From: Casuarina equisetifolia
Lineage: Eukaryota; Streptophyta; Magnoliopsida; Fagales; Casuarinaceae
Assembly (NCBI GenBank): GCA_028551475.1
Contig: CM052359.1
Span: 24,987,583 to 25,051,582, forward strand
Direction of reading: 5' to 3'
Length of the DNA stretch: 64,000 nucleotides
The notes under the pieces were generated by a model, which was given only the letters and a program-made list of their open reading frames with translations, was not told the origin of the DNA and did not search any database. The translations under genes were made by a program, and so were the position numbers. Positions 1 through 12,600 of the stretch are shown piece by piece; the first letter of the stretch is position 1; each line of letters starts with the position of its first letter.

Positions 1-595
1 CCTACTTGCATTAATGGAGGTCCGGTGCAGGTGGTGCCTGAAACCAGATCCAGCATTCATTTCTTCCTGCTCCCACCTAATAATTGAACGAAGTATGTAG
101 TATTAACTATAAAAAAAAAGTACTTGCGTTGAAAATGCTCAGTTATTTAATCTTCTTTACGACTCTTATTGAAGGGGGCCTGGTAGGTGGAGGTAGGCTT
201 TAGAGCTTATCCTCCATCTAATCCAGCACCGTTTATGTACATCACATGGCATTGGAAAAGTGGTCCTTTATTTTCCCTCCTTTCATGAGCAAGCCTTAAC
301 TGAGAGCAAACCTAAAAGTTCGTGTGGGCTTTCGGTTTCATGCCAGAGGAGTCGGAAGTGACCTGTGTCGGTGAACCCGCTACATACACGAGGACTCATT
401 TTTTAAACCCCAACTATTAGACTATCTTCAGTTATCAAACTATCATTACGAGACGAATCTTTGCAACAATGGAAGCTCAATCGACCTTAACTGTATCAAT
501 GTTCCACGAGATTTGCTTCATTTAAAAATGTCATGAAAGTGGTTCCGGAGTTCAACCACTGTTACTCCCGTGTCTTACTTTCGTGGTATACAAGC
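1..595. other. Upstream intergenic / promoter region of the GDSL gene
   Basis: No convincing coding exon is seen. The stretch leads into the TATA box at 596-602 and the lipase start at 655. It is somewhat GC-richer than the introns farther on. I recognise no transposon in it. Confidence 0.5.
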
Positions 596-602
596 TATAA
601 AA
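596..602 (+). promoter_or_regulatory. TATA box of the GDSL lipase gene
   Basis: TATAAAA lies 53 bases before the ATG at 655. A transcription start about 30 bases downstream would leave a 5' leader of roughly 25-30 bases. The position and the AACAATGG start context fit a normal plant core promoter. Confidence 0.7.
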
Positions 603-654
603 GAGGTCGCACTCCCAATTCTCCATCCACACTACGAGGTTCTTGTTTACAACA

Positions 655-3210
655 ATGGAAGCCTCATCAACTTCCAGGTCTTGGATTGTTTTGGGTGTTG
701 TATTTGCTATAGTAAACATTATTCACCCAGCAGATGCAAGGGCGTTCTTCGTCTTCGGAGACTCACTTGTCGACAGTGGGAACAACAACTTTCTGGCAAC
801 AACTGCCCGTGCTGACTCGCCTCCTTACGGCATCGATTATCCAACTCGACGTCCCACGGGGCGCTTCTCTAATGGATATAACATCCCTGACCTTATCAGT
901 TGGGTCTCAATCTGCATTAATTTCTTTTTTCTAATTATTTGATGCTTTACGTACGCTCTAGTTTGTGCCTGCATGCCTACCATTACTTTCTTTTCCTAAT
1001 TCTGTTCCTGCATGTCTAGCATTACGTCAACGTCCATTTTTTATTAGTTGCATGCATTGCTAGGTCAACGGCTGGGCTCGGAGTCCGCATTGCCATACTT
1101 GAGTCCTGAGCTCAGGGGACAAAGGTTGCTTGTCGGAGCCAACTTTGCGTCGGCAGGCATTGGAATCCTAAATGACACTGGGATTCAGTTTGTGAGTCAA
1201 CTACCATCGAATTTTCTCTGCAACTTATTTGAAGAGGGAAGGATAGGGAACAAAAATATCATTCATCTTCATTCAAATTTTTTAATAACTTAATGATAAA
1301 TTAGTAGAGACTCTAATTATGAGATATGAAGTTTCATATCTCATGTCCATAAATTAAATGTGCATTGAAATATCAAAAAAAAAAATCATTCAACTCTCCT
1401 CAATAAACCGTTAAAGATTAATTTGTATGTCGTAAATGTTACAATTGTTGTTTCTTTGTATCTTCTTAAATTGAACTATGATTTCACAATGCCTCATGAT
1501 AATACTAATTCCTAGTACATTGGACAACGTGCTTCCCCTTTTGCTTTTAAAACCGACTAGGCAGCTATCAAACTAATAACTTCACTACTGGCTAACCGTG
1601 CTATTTTGTCAGGTAAACATAATAAGGATGTATAGACAGTTTGAATACTTCCGAGAATACCAGCGCCGATTGCGTGGTCTGATTGGAAGTGAGAGAACTC
1701 AAAGACTCGTGAGCCAAGCTCTAGTTCTTGTCACTGTTGGTGGCAATGATTTTGTAAACAACTACTACCTTGTACCCTTTTCAGCAAGGTCTCAAGAGTA
1801 CTCCCTCCCGGCTTATGTCAAGTTTCTCATTTCAGAGTACCGAAAACTCTTACTGGTAAGTTATCATTGTGTTTTTCGCTTTTTGCTTTACCACGTTGGA
1901 GTGACCGATAAAAGCGAAATAAGCACAAATTCACCACGTATCTGTGGCAGAAGCCAAGAGAGCTAATGATAGAGATAATATTAGTAGTTCAGGCCAAAAG
2001 CCTCCCCTACTGTTTCAACTTTTGCTTCTACGTAATCATTTAATTCGTTGGTCCAGTATATGTTACCCATAACTGAATGATTTTCGTATTAGTTTTTGTT
2101 ACTTTTGGAAGTTCGTAGATTAAAACACTATTTCCTTTTTCTTCTTTTACTACAAATCTTGTGATAGATATAAATACATTATGTTTTGGCCAAAAAAAGA
2201 AAAAACTTCCCAAATTTCATAGCTCATTTAAGTTTACATTTGCTAACGTATTGCTTGCAAATATTATTTATTTTTCCACTTCAGATAATACTGTTTTGGA
2301 AATTATTAATTGATCTCGTTCCATTGAAATGATTTAGTATGTCCATGAACATCCCTTTCTTTTCGTGCTATGTCATAAAGTTTGGAAAAATACATTTTAT
2401 GGAAGAGAGTGGCCTCGCTTCCTGCGCCATTTCTCAATCCTTCTCTCTCAATGAAAGATCAAAAAATAAAATAAAATAAATAATAGATCTAGTTTTGAGG
2501 AAAATATAGCCTCATAGTTATTCACTATCCCAATAATATCTCACTACTAAGTTATCCCCATACTAAAATAACAAGACTAAAGGAATGGCTCATCCCTCGA
2601 TGTATTGGACACATTGCAGAAGCTGTATAATCTCGGAGCTCGAAGGGTTCTAGTGACAGGTACCGGACCAATTGGTTGTGTCCCCGCAGAATTGGCCACG
2701 CGAAGCACCAACGGTGGATGCTCCGCTGAGCTGCAAAGAGCTGCTGCTTTGTACAACCCACAACTCCTTCAAATGCTAAGGGAACTAAATAACATTATCG
2801 GTAGAGACGTCTTTATAGGGGCCAATACACAACGCATGCACAGGGATTTCGTCGACAACCCTCAGGGTTTTGGTACGCCGGCTTCCGTATCTTCCAGTTT
2901 ACTGGCAAATATTTTAGCATAATCGAACGGGACTCTTCTCTTAACGTTTGCATGTTGTGAATGGGTAGGATTTACTACATCGAAGATAGCTTGCTGCGGG
3001 CAAGGACCTTACAATGGCGTTGGACTTTGCACTCGAGCTTCCAACTTGTGCGCCAACCGGGAGCAGTATGCGTTCTGGGATCCGTTCCATCCATCTGAAA
3101 AGGCGAACAGACTTATTGTCGAGCAGATAATGTCCGGCTCTACCGACTACATGAAACCCATGAACCTTAGCACTGTCATGGCCTTAGATAATTGGGATAT
3201 CATGACCTGA
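655..3210 (+). CDS. LTL1: GDSL esterase/lipase, LTL1-like, secreted
   Basis: Five exons by frame continuity: 655-898, 1064-1191, 1613-1855, 2620-2872, 2969-3210, giving 369 codons, the usual length of plant GDSL lipases. Residues 1-30 are a hydrophobic signal peptide ending in ADARA, so the protein is probably secreted. Block [15 protein letters not shown] carries the nucleophile Ser37. Block II is GANFASAG near residue 106, block III is GGNDF with Asn169, and block V is WDPFHPSE with Asp327 and His330. All catalytic positions are present and no break is seen, so the enzyme should be active on ester substrates; the substrate is unknown. All introns are GT-AG; the first has a weak GTTGGG donor. 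The tail NLSTVMALD resembles LTL1 (At3g04290) and At5g33370 as I recall them. The LTL1 assignment leans partly on the nearby PTAC3 gene; At5g33370-type is the alternative. Confidence 0.93.
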
Positions 3211-3690
3211 GAGTCATTTTCCAGGAAATAATAATTGTCGATGTCTATTTCTCTTGGCCGTCTTAGAATGTTGGGTTTAATGTTGGAAACTCAGTTGTAA
3301 TGTTTGATTACGAAACAATGGCAAATTTCTTCTTGAATAATTGATGCCACCTAGACACTGTCTTCCCCTGCGATCGAAGCACAACGGTAATGTCCAAATT
3401 CGAAGCTTTCTACTGGCATTAGGTTCCATAGACCTCGTTAGAACAATATAAGGCATTCAATTACATTCAGCACCTCCAAGCTCTCCTCGAATGTAAATTT
3501 GAATAAGTAATAATATGTTTAGCCTTCAGCCCCATATAATAAAGAGGCACAGTAGTAGCAATTTAACATGATCATACAATGTCCTAAATAACAAAATTTC
3601 ATTCCAAATGTCTGTAACATGTTTTTTTCTTGGTTGAAATGTCAGGTCCTTTCCTTGATTTTGGCAAATATAGGTAGAGCGAAGAAATCT
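3211..3690. other. 3' flank of the lipase gene
   Basis: It holds the presumed 3' UTR and AT-rich spacer. Candidate polyadenylation-type AT-rich signals occur around 3225-3345. No other gene is recognised before the retrotransposon debris begins. Confidence 0.4.
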
Positions 3691-4055
3691 AGTCCTCTGT
3701 GGAGGAAAGACTGATCTCCTTCCAACCCCGTTGAGCAATCTGTTTCCGTACCAGAGAAACCCACTAAGTTATTTGTTTCCCAATCGTTCTCTTTGTCTCA
3801 CTAGCCCACAAATAGTACCCCACTAAGCAGCCCTATAGAACTTTCTACTTCCATAGCAAAACACTATGTTCTCCCACCTGGGAACTCCCGTCCTTCCTCT
3901 CATAGACCAGTAACCCGATCACTTTCTAAGCAACACACCAACCTGGTATCAAAGTGGCACCACCCTCTAACATGGAACATCGTGTTGACATAATGGAGAA
4001 CGACATCAACCAAAAGTTCAGAGATAGCTGCGGCAATCCAACTATTGTCTACAAG
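3690..4055 (+). mobile_element. LTR-retrotransposon fossil: LTR end, primer-binding site, start of gag
   Basis: At 3944-3961 lies TGGTATCAAAGTGGCACC, close to the tRNA-iMet primer-binding site typical of plant LTR retrotransposons. The sequence to its left would be the end of an LTR. A gag-like coding start follows about ten bases after it. The left boundary is uncertain. It is a small, decayed remnant, probably Ty3/gypsy given the gag piece beside it. Confidence 0.6.
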
Positions 4056-4057
4056 AT

Positions 4058-4700
4058 CTAGTCCAAAAATGACCCAATTCTGAAAACTGCAAATAAGGCT
4101 GAAAACTCGATGCTTTGGCGTGAGTTTTCCTCCTTCAAGAGTATTCTAGAAAATTCCTTTTGATAGTCGTGGACGCTCCCAGTTTGTTGCATTATAGTGA
4201 CGTTTCCAAGATGGTCCAAGAACTGGTTGGAACCATAACAATCCATCATCTCCTCAACTAGCCTAGTCCAAGAAATCGGTTCGTTTGAAATCTTGCCCTT
4301 CAGCAATTGGTACTAAACCAATGCATCTCCTTTCAAACTCTATGACGCGATCAGGACCTTATCCTCCTCCTCAGCTTGGTGGTACAAGAAGAATTGCTCG
4401 GCTTTGTTGACCCACTCAGTAAGATCCTAGTTGCCGTCATAGCGAGGGAAATCTAGCCTTACATTCGATTCACCACTCCCATGACTACTACCCTGGTCTC
4501 TCCTATTGAAGTGACCCTTTCCTATCCCTGAGCTGGAACCAGGGTTGCCATTGTTGTTAGTTTCGATTCTAGCAAACGCCCCTACCATCATGACCTCCAT
4601 CATATCTTGGAAACGCCTATCAAGGTCCACCTGAGAGCTCTTTCGTCAAGTCTCCACCATTTATCCCACAAGCTTCAAGGAACGTGACTCTTGTAGCAAT
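4058..4700 (-). mobile_element. Ty3/gypsy gag fossil fragment
   Basis: The minus strand shows a gag-like order: an N-terminal coil (DLDRRFQDMMEVMM), a Ser/Gly-rich linker, VRLDFPRYDGN, then a helical part around SWTRLVEEMMDCYG and VHDYQKEF. These are hallmarks of plant gypsy gag (retrotrans_gag). The copy is old and broken several times; no pol or second LTR is seen here. It faces away from the PBS-bearing piece to its left, so an inversion or two separate elements are involved. Confidence 0.75.
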
Positions 4701-4709
4701 ATGTTATAT

Positions 4710-5090
4710 TCTCTAGCCACGGAGTAGGTAATAGGTTGATTTAAGTAAACAATGCTACCAACTGTTAACACTTCTTCATAATTGTTAACAATTTTCTGTC
4801 CAAGGCCTGCAACAAATATCCTATGCTCCAAGCTTTCATGAATTTGTAACTTTGGGTTTTCTACAATAAAAAATTAATTAATTTCTTCATAATAAATTTC
4901 CATGTGGAAAACCCAAATCAGAAACTCACAATTAGATATCATATAGATTCTAGCAAATATATCTTTCACTACCCATTGAATGATCCTGATCCTTTTCGCA
5001 GCCATTCATGGTGAAAGTCTTGCCACAGCTAGTTTGTCCATATGCAAATGTAGTTCCGTGCAATTCAAGTTCTACAATGTAGCGGATTCT
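4710..5090 (-). pseudogene. KIN-7 (CENP-E-like) kinesin motor-domain fragment, intronless
   Basis: Minus-strand translation gives a recognisable kinesin P-loop, GTTFAYGQTSCGKTFTMNG (about 4999-5055), where the family has AYGQTSSGKTFTM. Downstream come matches to motor motifs KDIFARIYMIS, MEIYYEEIN, ENPKLQIHESLE and FVAGL..IVNNYEEVL. Order and spacing follow the plant KIN-7 motor domain over about 115 residues. Stop codons (after the MEIYYEEIN block and others) and at least two frame changes show it is dead. No intron interrupts it, although plant KIN-7 motor genes are usually split often, so a retrocopy or captured cDNA piece is likely. It lies immediately 5' of the gag fossil and in the same orientation, so capture by the retroelement is possible. 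Confidence 0.75.
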
Positions 5091-6373
5091 TCACTAAAAC
5101 ATATTGGTATTGGATAGGAGCAAAAATTGGACAAGGAGTGGCACTAGAAGATTGTATTATACCAGGCCAAAGAGAAGATGGGGAATTGGTCTAGAATTTT
5201 TTGCAAAACCGTAGGAGTTCACCCTATTGGCCGGGAACATAATCCTGCGAGGTTCAAGTCTCCTTTTGATAGGACAAAGCCTTCTATAAGTTCTCTTTTG
5301 ATTAATTGTAGTGGGTTTACTTGGTTATTCTTAAATATATTAACAGTAGAAGGGGAAATCTGTTACAATTGCTGGCTGGAGCCTGATTTGGGTTTAACCA
5401 AATGCTCCAAGGACTTTTCTTCTATATGCTTATGGTTTGGTTACTAAAGATTAAGCTCAATTGTTTTGTGTCTTGACTATTAGATTCTAACTAAGTAGTG
5501 TGGGTTACACATGATTTGGTTGGCACAATTTGAAGTGGAGTGTGAGAGGCCATTTGGTTTAGAATGACCATCATTTAAGCGGTCATTACTCTATTAACAG
5601 ACAAGTCAATTAGCTAGTTGTGTGGTTAGTTCCCTTGGACGTCATGGTTGGATTGTGGGGAGGTTGATTAGGCTTTTTTGGCTTTTATGTTGAGGTAACC
5701 AATTGTGGAGTGAAAAGAGAAGCTTGTGAAGGTTGGTTGTGAGAGAGAGAGAGAGTTATTGACTTAAGGTTTGGGAGATTCTCGAAACATAAAGTTAATT
5801 GGGAAGTTATGAAATTACATTAGGTGCCTAAGAGGTGTTTGTGAAGAATCCTAAGTGAGTACAAGCCTAAAAAGTGGAGTTTCTACAATTACAAGACTTG
5901 CTAGACTCACTTTCTTTAGCATTTTTCATCCTCTTCTTTTTAGGGCTATTTTAATTGAAGTCATCACTAACTAAATACAAAGATTCCTAAAAGCATTTTT
6001 TGCTTGAGAATATTGCTCATCGTGACATGCAATATTCTTGCCAGACAATGATAGGACAAAAGAATTACAATTTGAACCATCATCTAAGTGTCTTCTAATA
6101 GCTCTAGTCATCTCAAAATTAAGGTTTCACCTTATAGAAATGCCTTGACAAAACATCCTCATAAATATCTTTGCAATTCCTATATATTCACTTAGCCTTT
6201 TTGGGATTTCTTGCATAAGATTCACTTCTTGTTGAAGTTCCAATGTGCCACCCATAATTGCTATGCTTGCTTTCTCTCCTTAGGAACATTATTTAATTCT
6301 CTCTTAAGATGTTAGATTTCATCTAAATAATTATCATTTAAAGAAGAAAAAAGTTATGTCACTTAATGAAAAT
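5091..6373. other. Intergenic, unrecognised sequence
   Basis: AT-rich, with a short (GA)n run near 5741-5754. A plus-strand open stretch at 5178-5447 has no recognisable domain. Position suggests decayed transposon sequence, but I cannot assign a family. Confidence 0.35.
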
Positions 6374-7988
6374 TGTTGGATATGGATTAACCCAATAAGG
6401 GAGGTTGGATTGGGTTAATATTTTTTATTTTTTTATAAATTAAACTCAATGCAAGAAGATAAAGAACACAAAAAGATTGTTCAGGTGGTTCAACCAAATA
6501 CTCAAGCCTACCTTCACCCCCTCTTACCAATAGTAAGAAAGCCCTATTACTAAAATATAAAAGTTTACTATTAATTTTAGTACACTCAAATCCTTTGTTC
6601 ACCAAACACAAGGATTCAACAGTTCACTTCAAAATACAGTCACCCAAACATGACTTCACATATTTCACACTTTAATCTACATAAATCTTTACAAACAAAA
6701 ACTTCACTCACCCAAAACCAAACTTGGTCTATCAACAAACGAACAACTTTATCAAGTTAACTTCTCAAGTAAACAATACAATCAAAATTATATTCAACAC
6801 TTAATGAGAAGCAACAACTTTGAAAGCAATCAACACACAATCACTAGCAAAAATGATTTTATTAACTTCCTACACAACAAAATCTTCTTAAGGATCAAAG
6901 GAACAATTTAAAGCATAAAAATGATTCAATCAAAAACAAGATATGCCGCAGAATTCAGTGACTTATTAAGCATAACAATGTACTCATAAACATATAGCAA
7001 TAAGCAACATAAACAAGTATATTATATGAAGAAAGAACAATGTTGCCGAAAGCTCAAACCACACAATCTTAAATCAGAATGAAGTTACCGAATGCTTTGA
7101 TTTACAGAGTACAACTTCAAATAGTTTTTCTTGCTTTTCACTCACTAAGGTCGGCTCACAAAAAAAATATCTCAAGTATAATCGTGTGTTTTTTTTTAAG
7201 AAACCCTAGCACCTCTTAATATATGTTTCAAAAACAAAGATAGCCATTAGGTTTGCTCTTGTAATTGTTTCCTTATACAACATCACTCATTAATCCTCAT
7301 AGAATGGCAACTTTGGATTTATCGAACAGAAAAGCAATTGCAATGTTTGAATAAACACAACACCATTAACATAGTTTTAGTACACAATATTTTGATTAAT
7401 CATAAACACCATAGATAGCACAATTTCACCTACAAACCTATATTTGGGTAATATGTATCTTTCCTTATTGTGAACAAAACCACAAATATAGAATGATACA
7501 TGAAGCATCTTCCCAAATATAGTAAAGAACACATAAAAAGCAAACATTTTTCTAAAAAATTGCCTCTTATCAAGAGCATCCAAAGGAAGGGTTTTTCATC
7601 CTTTCCTTTCTGGTTAACTGAGAAGAGAGAAGATACCAAATAAGGTCTCTCTCTTCATCAACTCTATTAAACCGATAACCGGCCACAAAATGATGCATAT
7701 AGAATAGTATGGTGTGGCTGGTTTCAAAACATAAAACGGTGTGTTTCTTCTTAAAACAATGTAGGATGTACTTCTTTTAATTTCTATATTTTTCAGACCT
7801 AAATTTTGTTACAAAATATTTACTTGAACTACATGTTGGTGTGTGGGAACTATGTAAATCAAAATAACCCTTGGTTTTGGTTATTTGCCCTACATGTGTT
7901 CCACTTTTGTTTTTGGCATAAGAACATATATAAAGAAAAAGTTTAATAGTTTTTCAAATAATTTGTCAACATCAAAATAAACCTAACA
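6374..7988. mobile_element. Possible solo LTR of an LTR retrotransposon
   Basis: The stretch starts TGTTGG and ends CCTAACA, short inverted ends of the kind LTRs carry. It is flanked by AAAAT (6369-6373) and GAAAT (7989-7993), a near-match of a 5-bp target duplication. A stretch at 6470-6530 resembles copia LTR sequence in style. No internal coding part is present, so a solo LTR of about 1.6 kb is the best reading, but the ends are weak evidence and orientation is not settled. Confidence 0.4.
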
Positions 7989-8139
7989 GAAATGATTGAA
8001 CTTTTCTTGCTACAGTTAATTCAAGCAAATTAAGGTTAGCTTTGCAACCTTCATTCATTTTGTATCTTCATTAACAATGTCGTTAAATGTATCTAGAAAA
8101 GGACTATCATCAAGCAAAATTGAATATGGCAATAAAGTC

Positions 8140-8600
8140 TTCGGAAGTTACCTTGCAACCCTACAAAGATAGTTGCAACGGCCAAAGTTGGAACTTAATT
8201 GTCCATGTGCTAATATAAAATGCTCTTGGCTAAGAAAATCATCCCATTTCTTGCTAGCCATATTTCCTATATGATCAAACTACCTACTATGGTTGTCACT
8301 ATGTTAACTTAGGAGGAGAAATCAGCTACATTGAACCAATATTGTAGCAATTCCTTAACAATCTCATAGATGGTATGTACGCTCAATATTCCTACATACT
8401 TCTACCACAAAGCTTGAGCCATGTCATTGTATGCAAACAAATGGTCAATAAACTTATATTGGAGTAAGCAACAACACTAGCATTTGGAAGCAAGTGGAAC
8501 TCCTCTCTTTTGCAAGATGTAGTCTACAGGTAACCCTTTATGTAGCACCCTTTAGACCAGAAATCCAATTTTGTGAGGTAGTATGGATTTCTAGAAGCAT
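8140..8600 (-). mobile_element. LINE ORF2 C-terminal fragment (zf-RVT region)
   Basis: One minus-strand frame reads PHKIGFLV, then VLHKGLPVDYILQKRGVPL and ASKC at about 8490-8579, followed by DHLFAYNDMAQALW and, near 8235-8266, EIWLARNGMIF. This is the zinc-binding zf-RVT tail found after reverse transcriptase in plant L1-type LINEs (usual pattern HKGLPV..L..RG..L.S.C..C...E...HLF..C..A..LW...W...N). Several in-frame stops show it is dead. The RT domain itself is not present; the element is 5'-truncated, as is normal for LINEs. It ends about 150 bases from the possible solo LTR. Confidence 0.7.
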
Positions 8601-9693
8601 CTTGCCTAAGCTACTTTGGTATATCTATCATGCCCCTATTCATATACGCTAACTACTAAAAATTTACCATTTAACTTAAACTCCTAAGCTAATCTATTAG
8701 TACCAGTTATGAGATAGATGACTTAGGCATAATGAATTTGAACTACCATAAGGTGATCCTACAAAATAAACATATTAGATATTTTTTTTATAAGTTCTTT
8801 TATTTTTTCAGGTTCATCTTGCTATGTTGTTTTTGGGTTATCAAAAGGCTAAATTTAATATGTGAATGCATCATATTATAGCCATGCAAAAATGAGAACA
8901 AATAAGGTTGTAGCATGGATAAAATTGAATAAAAGTAATCTAGTGAAAGGATTTTTCAATTAATTAACAGGAAATGCATGGAAATCACAAGGACAAGATG
9001 GTACGAGTCGATCAAGATGTTAGCAATGAGGGTTAGGGACAAGGAGTGATTTCATGGCAATAAGGAATATGTCAAAAAGGTTAGGTTGGTAGGAGCTGGG
9101 TTCCTTGTCAAAAAAGTGTGACCAAAGATGATGAGTAATTAATCTTAAAGGCTAAAAGAGATAGAAAAAGAAATCAAGTCTAAAGCTAAAAAGGTCCAAT
9201 AATGGAACTCTGTGTTGCAAAAAAATTATATATGCTTCCTTGACAACCATGCCAATGTGTAAATTTATAATCCACAATTTTTCATGTTTTCGTACAATTA
9301 AAAATAACTTATTATATATCATGATTTGTATTTATCGATCCAAATGGCTTAAACTATTGTTTGTGGCTTATTTGAAATCATTAGACGCAAAGAACCTCTA
9401 GTTGCATATTAAAGTTACTAAAAGACCCATTGTCCAACCTAAAAATTACATATTAAAGTTATTAAAAGACTCATGGAGACTTGTGTTTAACGAATTTCTG
9501 AACAATCCAGGCATTCAAAAATTTTGTTTGAAGAATAACTTCTAAGACGTGGAATCAGTTGGTAACTTAATGAGTCCATTTAGACACCAACTCCCACTCT
9601 CGAAGTCCAAAAACCCCATCTCTGCCACTTTGCTTCTTAAACCCCGCTCTGTTTCACTTCCAGTCCCGCGCACTCTTATCCTCCTCCTCATCA
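8601..9693. other. Intergenic region upstream of PTAC3
   Basis: AT-rich DNA with no recognised coding exon until the PTAC3 start. The last 150 bases become GC- and pyrimidine-rich, as in a 5' UTR (CT-rich around 9585-9690). An open frame at 9549-9869 overlaps the PTAC3 transit-peptide exon in another frame and is judged a shadow. Confidence 0.4.
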
Positions 9694-12600
9694 ATGTCCA
9701 CCCATTTCTTGACGCAAACCTCCCTCCCCTTCAAATCGCAACCCCTCCTGTGCCCCCATCTCCATCTTCCGCTCCCTCGAACTGTCGTTGTCGTTCGCTC
9801 CTCCGCAGTCTCTTCTCCGACGAAGCGAGCCAAAACCAGGAGGAGGAAGCAGCAGTCCAAGGACGATGACTCTCCATCCTCCGCTGCATCGGCGGCGGAG
9901 AAGGCCCTTCAGTTCGCCTTCATGGAGGAGCTTATGGAGCGCGCCAGGGACCGCAACTCTCTCGGTGTCTCCCGAGTAATCTACGACATGATTGCCGCTG
10001 GTCTCACCCCTGGGCCCCGCGCCTTCCACGGCTTGATCGTCTCCCACACCCTCAATGAAGACCTCCAAGGCTCAGTACGTCGTCATTGTTTGTTATTGTT
10101 ATCAGAAAACTGCTTGTGACCAGTTGAGACTACTCGTTTACAAACTGAATAAATTTGATGGTGCCGACTGAGCTTGTCGCTAATATGGATTTGGCAGAGC
10201 ACGTAGAAAAAATTTGTAATACTCCTAAATTTTTGCAACACTGTTCTAGCCCTACTTCAGTTTGTTACATGCCGATGCGCAGGCGACATGTATTGGTGTT
10301 GGAGACTTATGTCTAGTAGCTATTGGTTGCCCCCTCTGCGTCAGAGGGTGGGGGCTGTTTGATAAGCCTGTTATGAGTGGCTACCTAATTTAAACAAGTT
10401 ATAGAAACTTTATATAGTACCTCTAGCGACTTCTTACTTTTGGTTATTTTGTGGTTGTTGATAGTGTAGTTGTTTTCTTGCTTGATTTTGTTAATACTTT
10501 AATGATTGTCAGCTGGGACAAATTAGAGTTGGTATCAACAAGATCATGATGCAAAAATCATAATAAACTGTGTAGCACAAACTTAATTGTTCTTGTTGCA
10601 TTGTTCCAGATGCAATCACTGAGGAGGGAGTTGAGTGCAGGTATTCGACCACTGCATGAAACATTTCTGGCGTTGATACGGTTGTTCGGTTCTAAGGGTC
10701 ATACCAATAGAGGCTTAGAGATCCTTTCAGCAATGGGGAAGTTAAACTATGATATTCGCCAGGCTTGGCTAGTTCTTGTTGGTACAGAAAACAGTGTTGT
10801 TCTACTATATTCATGTGTATTTAGTTGAAGTTGAGTTATTGCCTAAGTTTCTGGGGTGCCTCTTGTGTGCAGAGAAGCTTGTTAGGAACAAATATTTGGA
10901 AGATGCTAACAAAGTGTTTTTAAAGGGAGCCAAAGGCGGGCTGAGGGCCACTGATGAAATTTATGACCTTATGATTGAGGAAGATTGTAAAGTTGGGGAC
11001 CATTCTAATGCCTTGGAGATTGCTTATGAAATGGAGGCTGCCGGGAGGATGGCAACTACCTTTCATTTCAATTGTCTGCTTAGTGTGCAGGTTACCCTTC
11101 GCGAAATGATGCTTATCGTCATGTTTTATGTGCATAGAATTTATAGCATACCAGGTTTTTCGTGTAACTGTACTTGGTGAGGAGAGTTCGCAATTTCTGA
11201 ATGGCTACTGTGTGTTCAGCCTCTCATGCATCGGTGGGGAATTTGGTTTCCATGAGCCATGTATTTCTCGTCCTGCTTATGCATAAGAGCACTTTATGGT
11301 ACAGAAACTCGAAAATTGATGGGAAATTTGTCTTGACTTGGTATGTTCATTGAAGGAACTATGATAATAGTTGTTGATTTATGCTTTGGAATATTGTTGA
11401 AGAGAAAATTGGCTTATCATCATTTTTCTTGGACTTTAAGGATCATGCTCTGGTTTCTTTTGAACTCTTGTTAACATGTCCCTAATCTTAAATTGAACTT
11501 TTCCTTTTCACATTGTTTTCATGATTGAAATCCATCTAATAGAAGTATGCGTTGGACACTCAAAAGCCATTTCTTCCTTGACAGAAAATTTCCTATATCT
11601 TCAGCCAAAACATCCAAACACCACATCCAGTTGTTATTTCTCTGTTTACAAATGATTTCTTTTCTCTTTTTTTTTTTCCTTTTAATCCAGAAGGTAATGT
11701 TTGTGAAATAATAAAATTTGGTGGTTGGATTAGTAGTAGAGGTATCAGCAGATATCCTTATTTTGTAGTAAATTGTTAGAGCTTGTTTGTTGTTTTCAAT
11801 TATGGTTCCTGCATGAGACTGATTACTTATGTTTCTACTGTTTAGGCTTCATGCGGCATACCTGAAATTGCTTTTGCAACATTTGAGAATATGGAATATG
11901 GAGAAGGTCCGCATTTTCTTTTCCTTTCTACTTGCTATGTTGGGATATTGTAAGTTATGCATTTGTAATCAGTTGCTGCCCAATTTTATTCTCTTTATTC
12001 TATTTTCAGCATTTTTAGTCTATAGTGCAGTCTCTGCAGAAAATAGAAGTATGCCAAGTGGCTAGTTTTTTCTGACTTTAGGGCTCATGCTGCATGAAAG
12101 ATGCTCCTTGTTTTTTTTTTCTTCAGTATACTTAATTACTAATTTCTTTCGTTGTACATTTTTATTTTGTTCCCCTTTCATATGGAATAAAAATTGTGAT
12201 GGGAATGAAGAGGGGTACTGATATGGGAGGAAATTCCTCCACAATCCTCTTGAAATGGAAGGAGTGAATAGGGGAAATTTGTCTATAATAAGGCAGGTCA
12301 ATTTCACTTGTGTGAAATGCTGTCTAGTCCCTCATCCTTTTGCTAGGTGGTCTCTCCAGTGTTAACATGGTGACGTTTTTAATGGAGCTCTTGGTTTTTG
12401 AAGTATCATTATATTTTAAGAGTTTCATTCTTACTAATCTTCATCTTGTATTATCTTGTTTGTTGAATATGTACTTCTAAGTACTCTGTGGTATGTCCTG
12501 AAAAAAGTAAAAAAAGAATTGGTCCAGAGAAGTAAGCCAATTCAAACTACTTGGCACTTAGTTGATGCTTTTTAACAAACGATGCCAATATAGTCTCCTT

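Noticed and set aside
9549-9869. Open frame overlapping the first PTAC3 exon
   Set aside because: It is in another frame, has no family features, and the PTAC3 transit-peptide frame explains the region.
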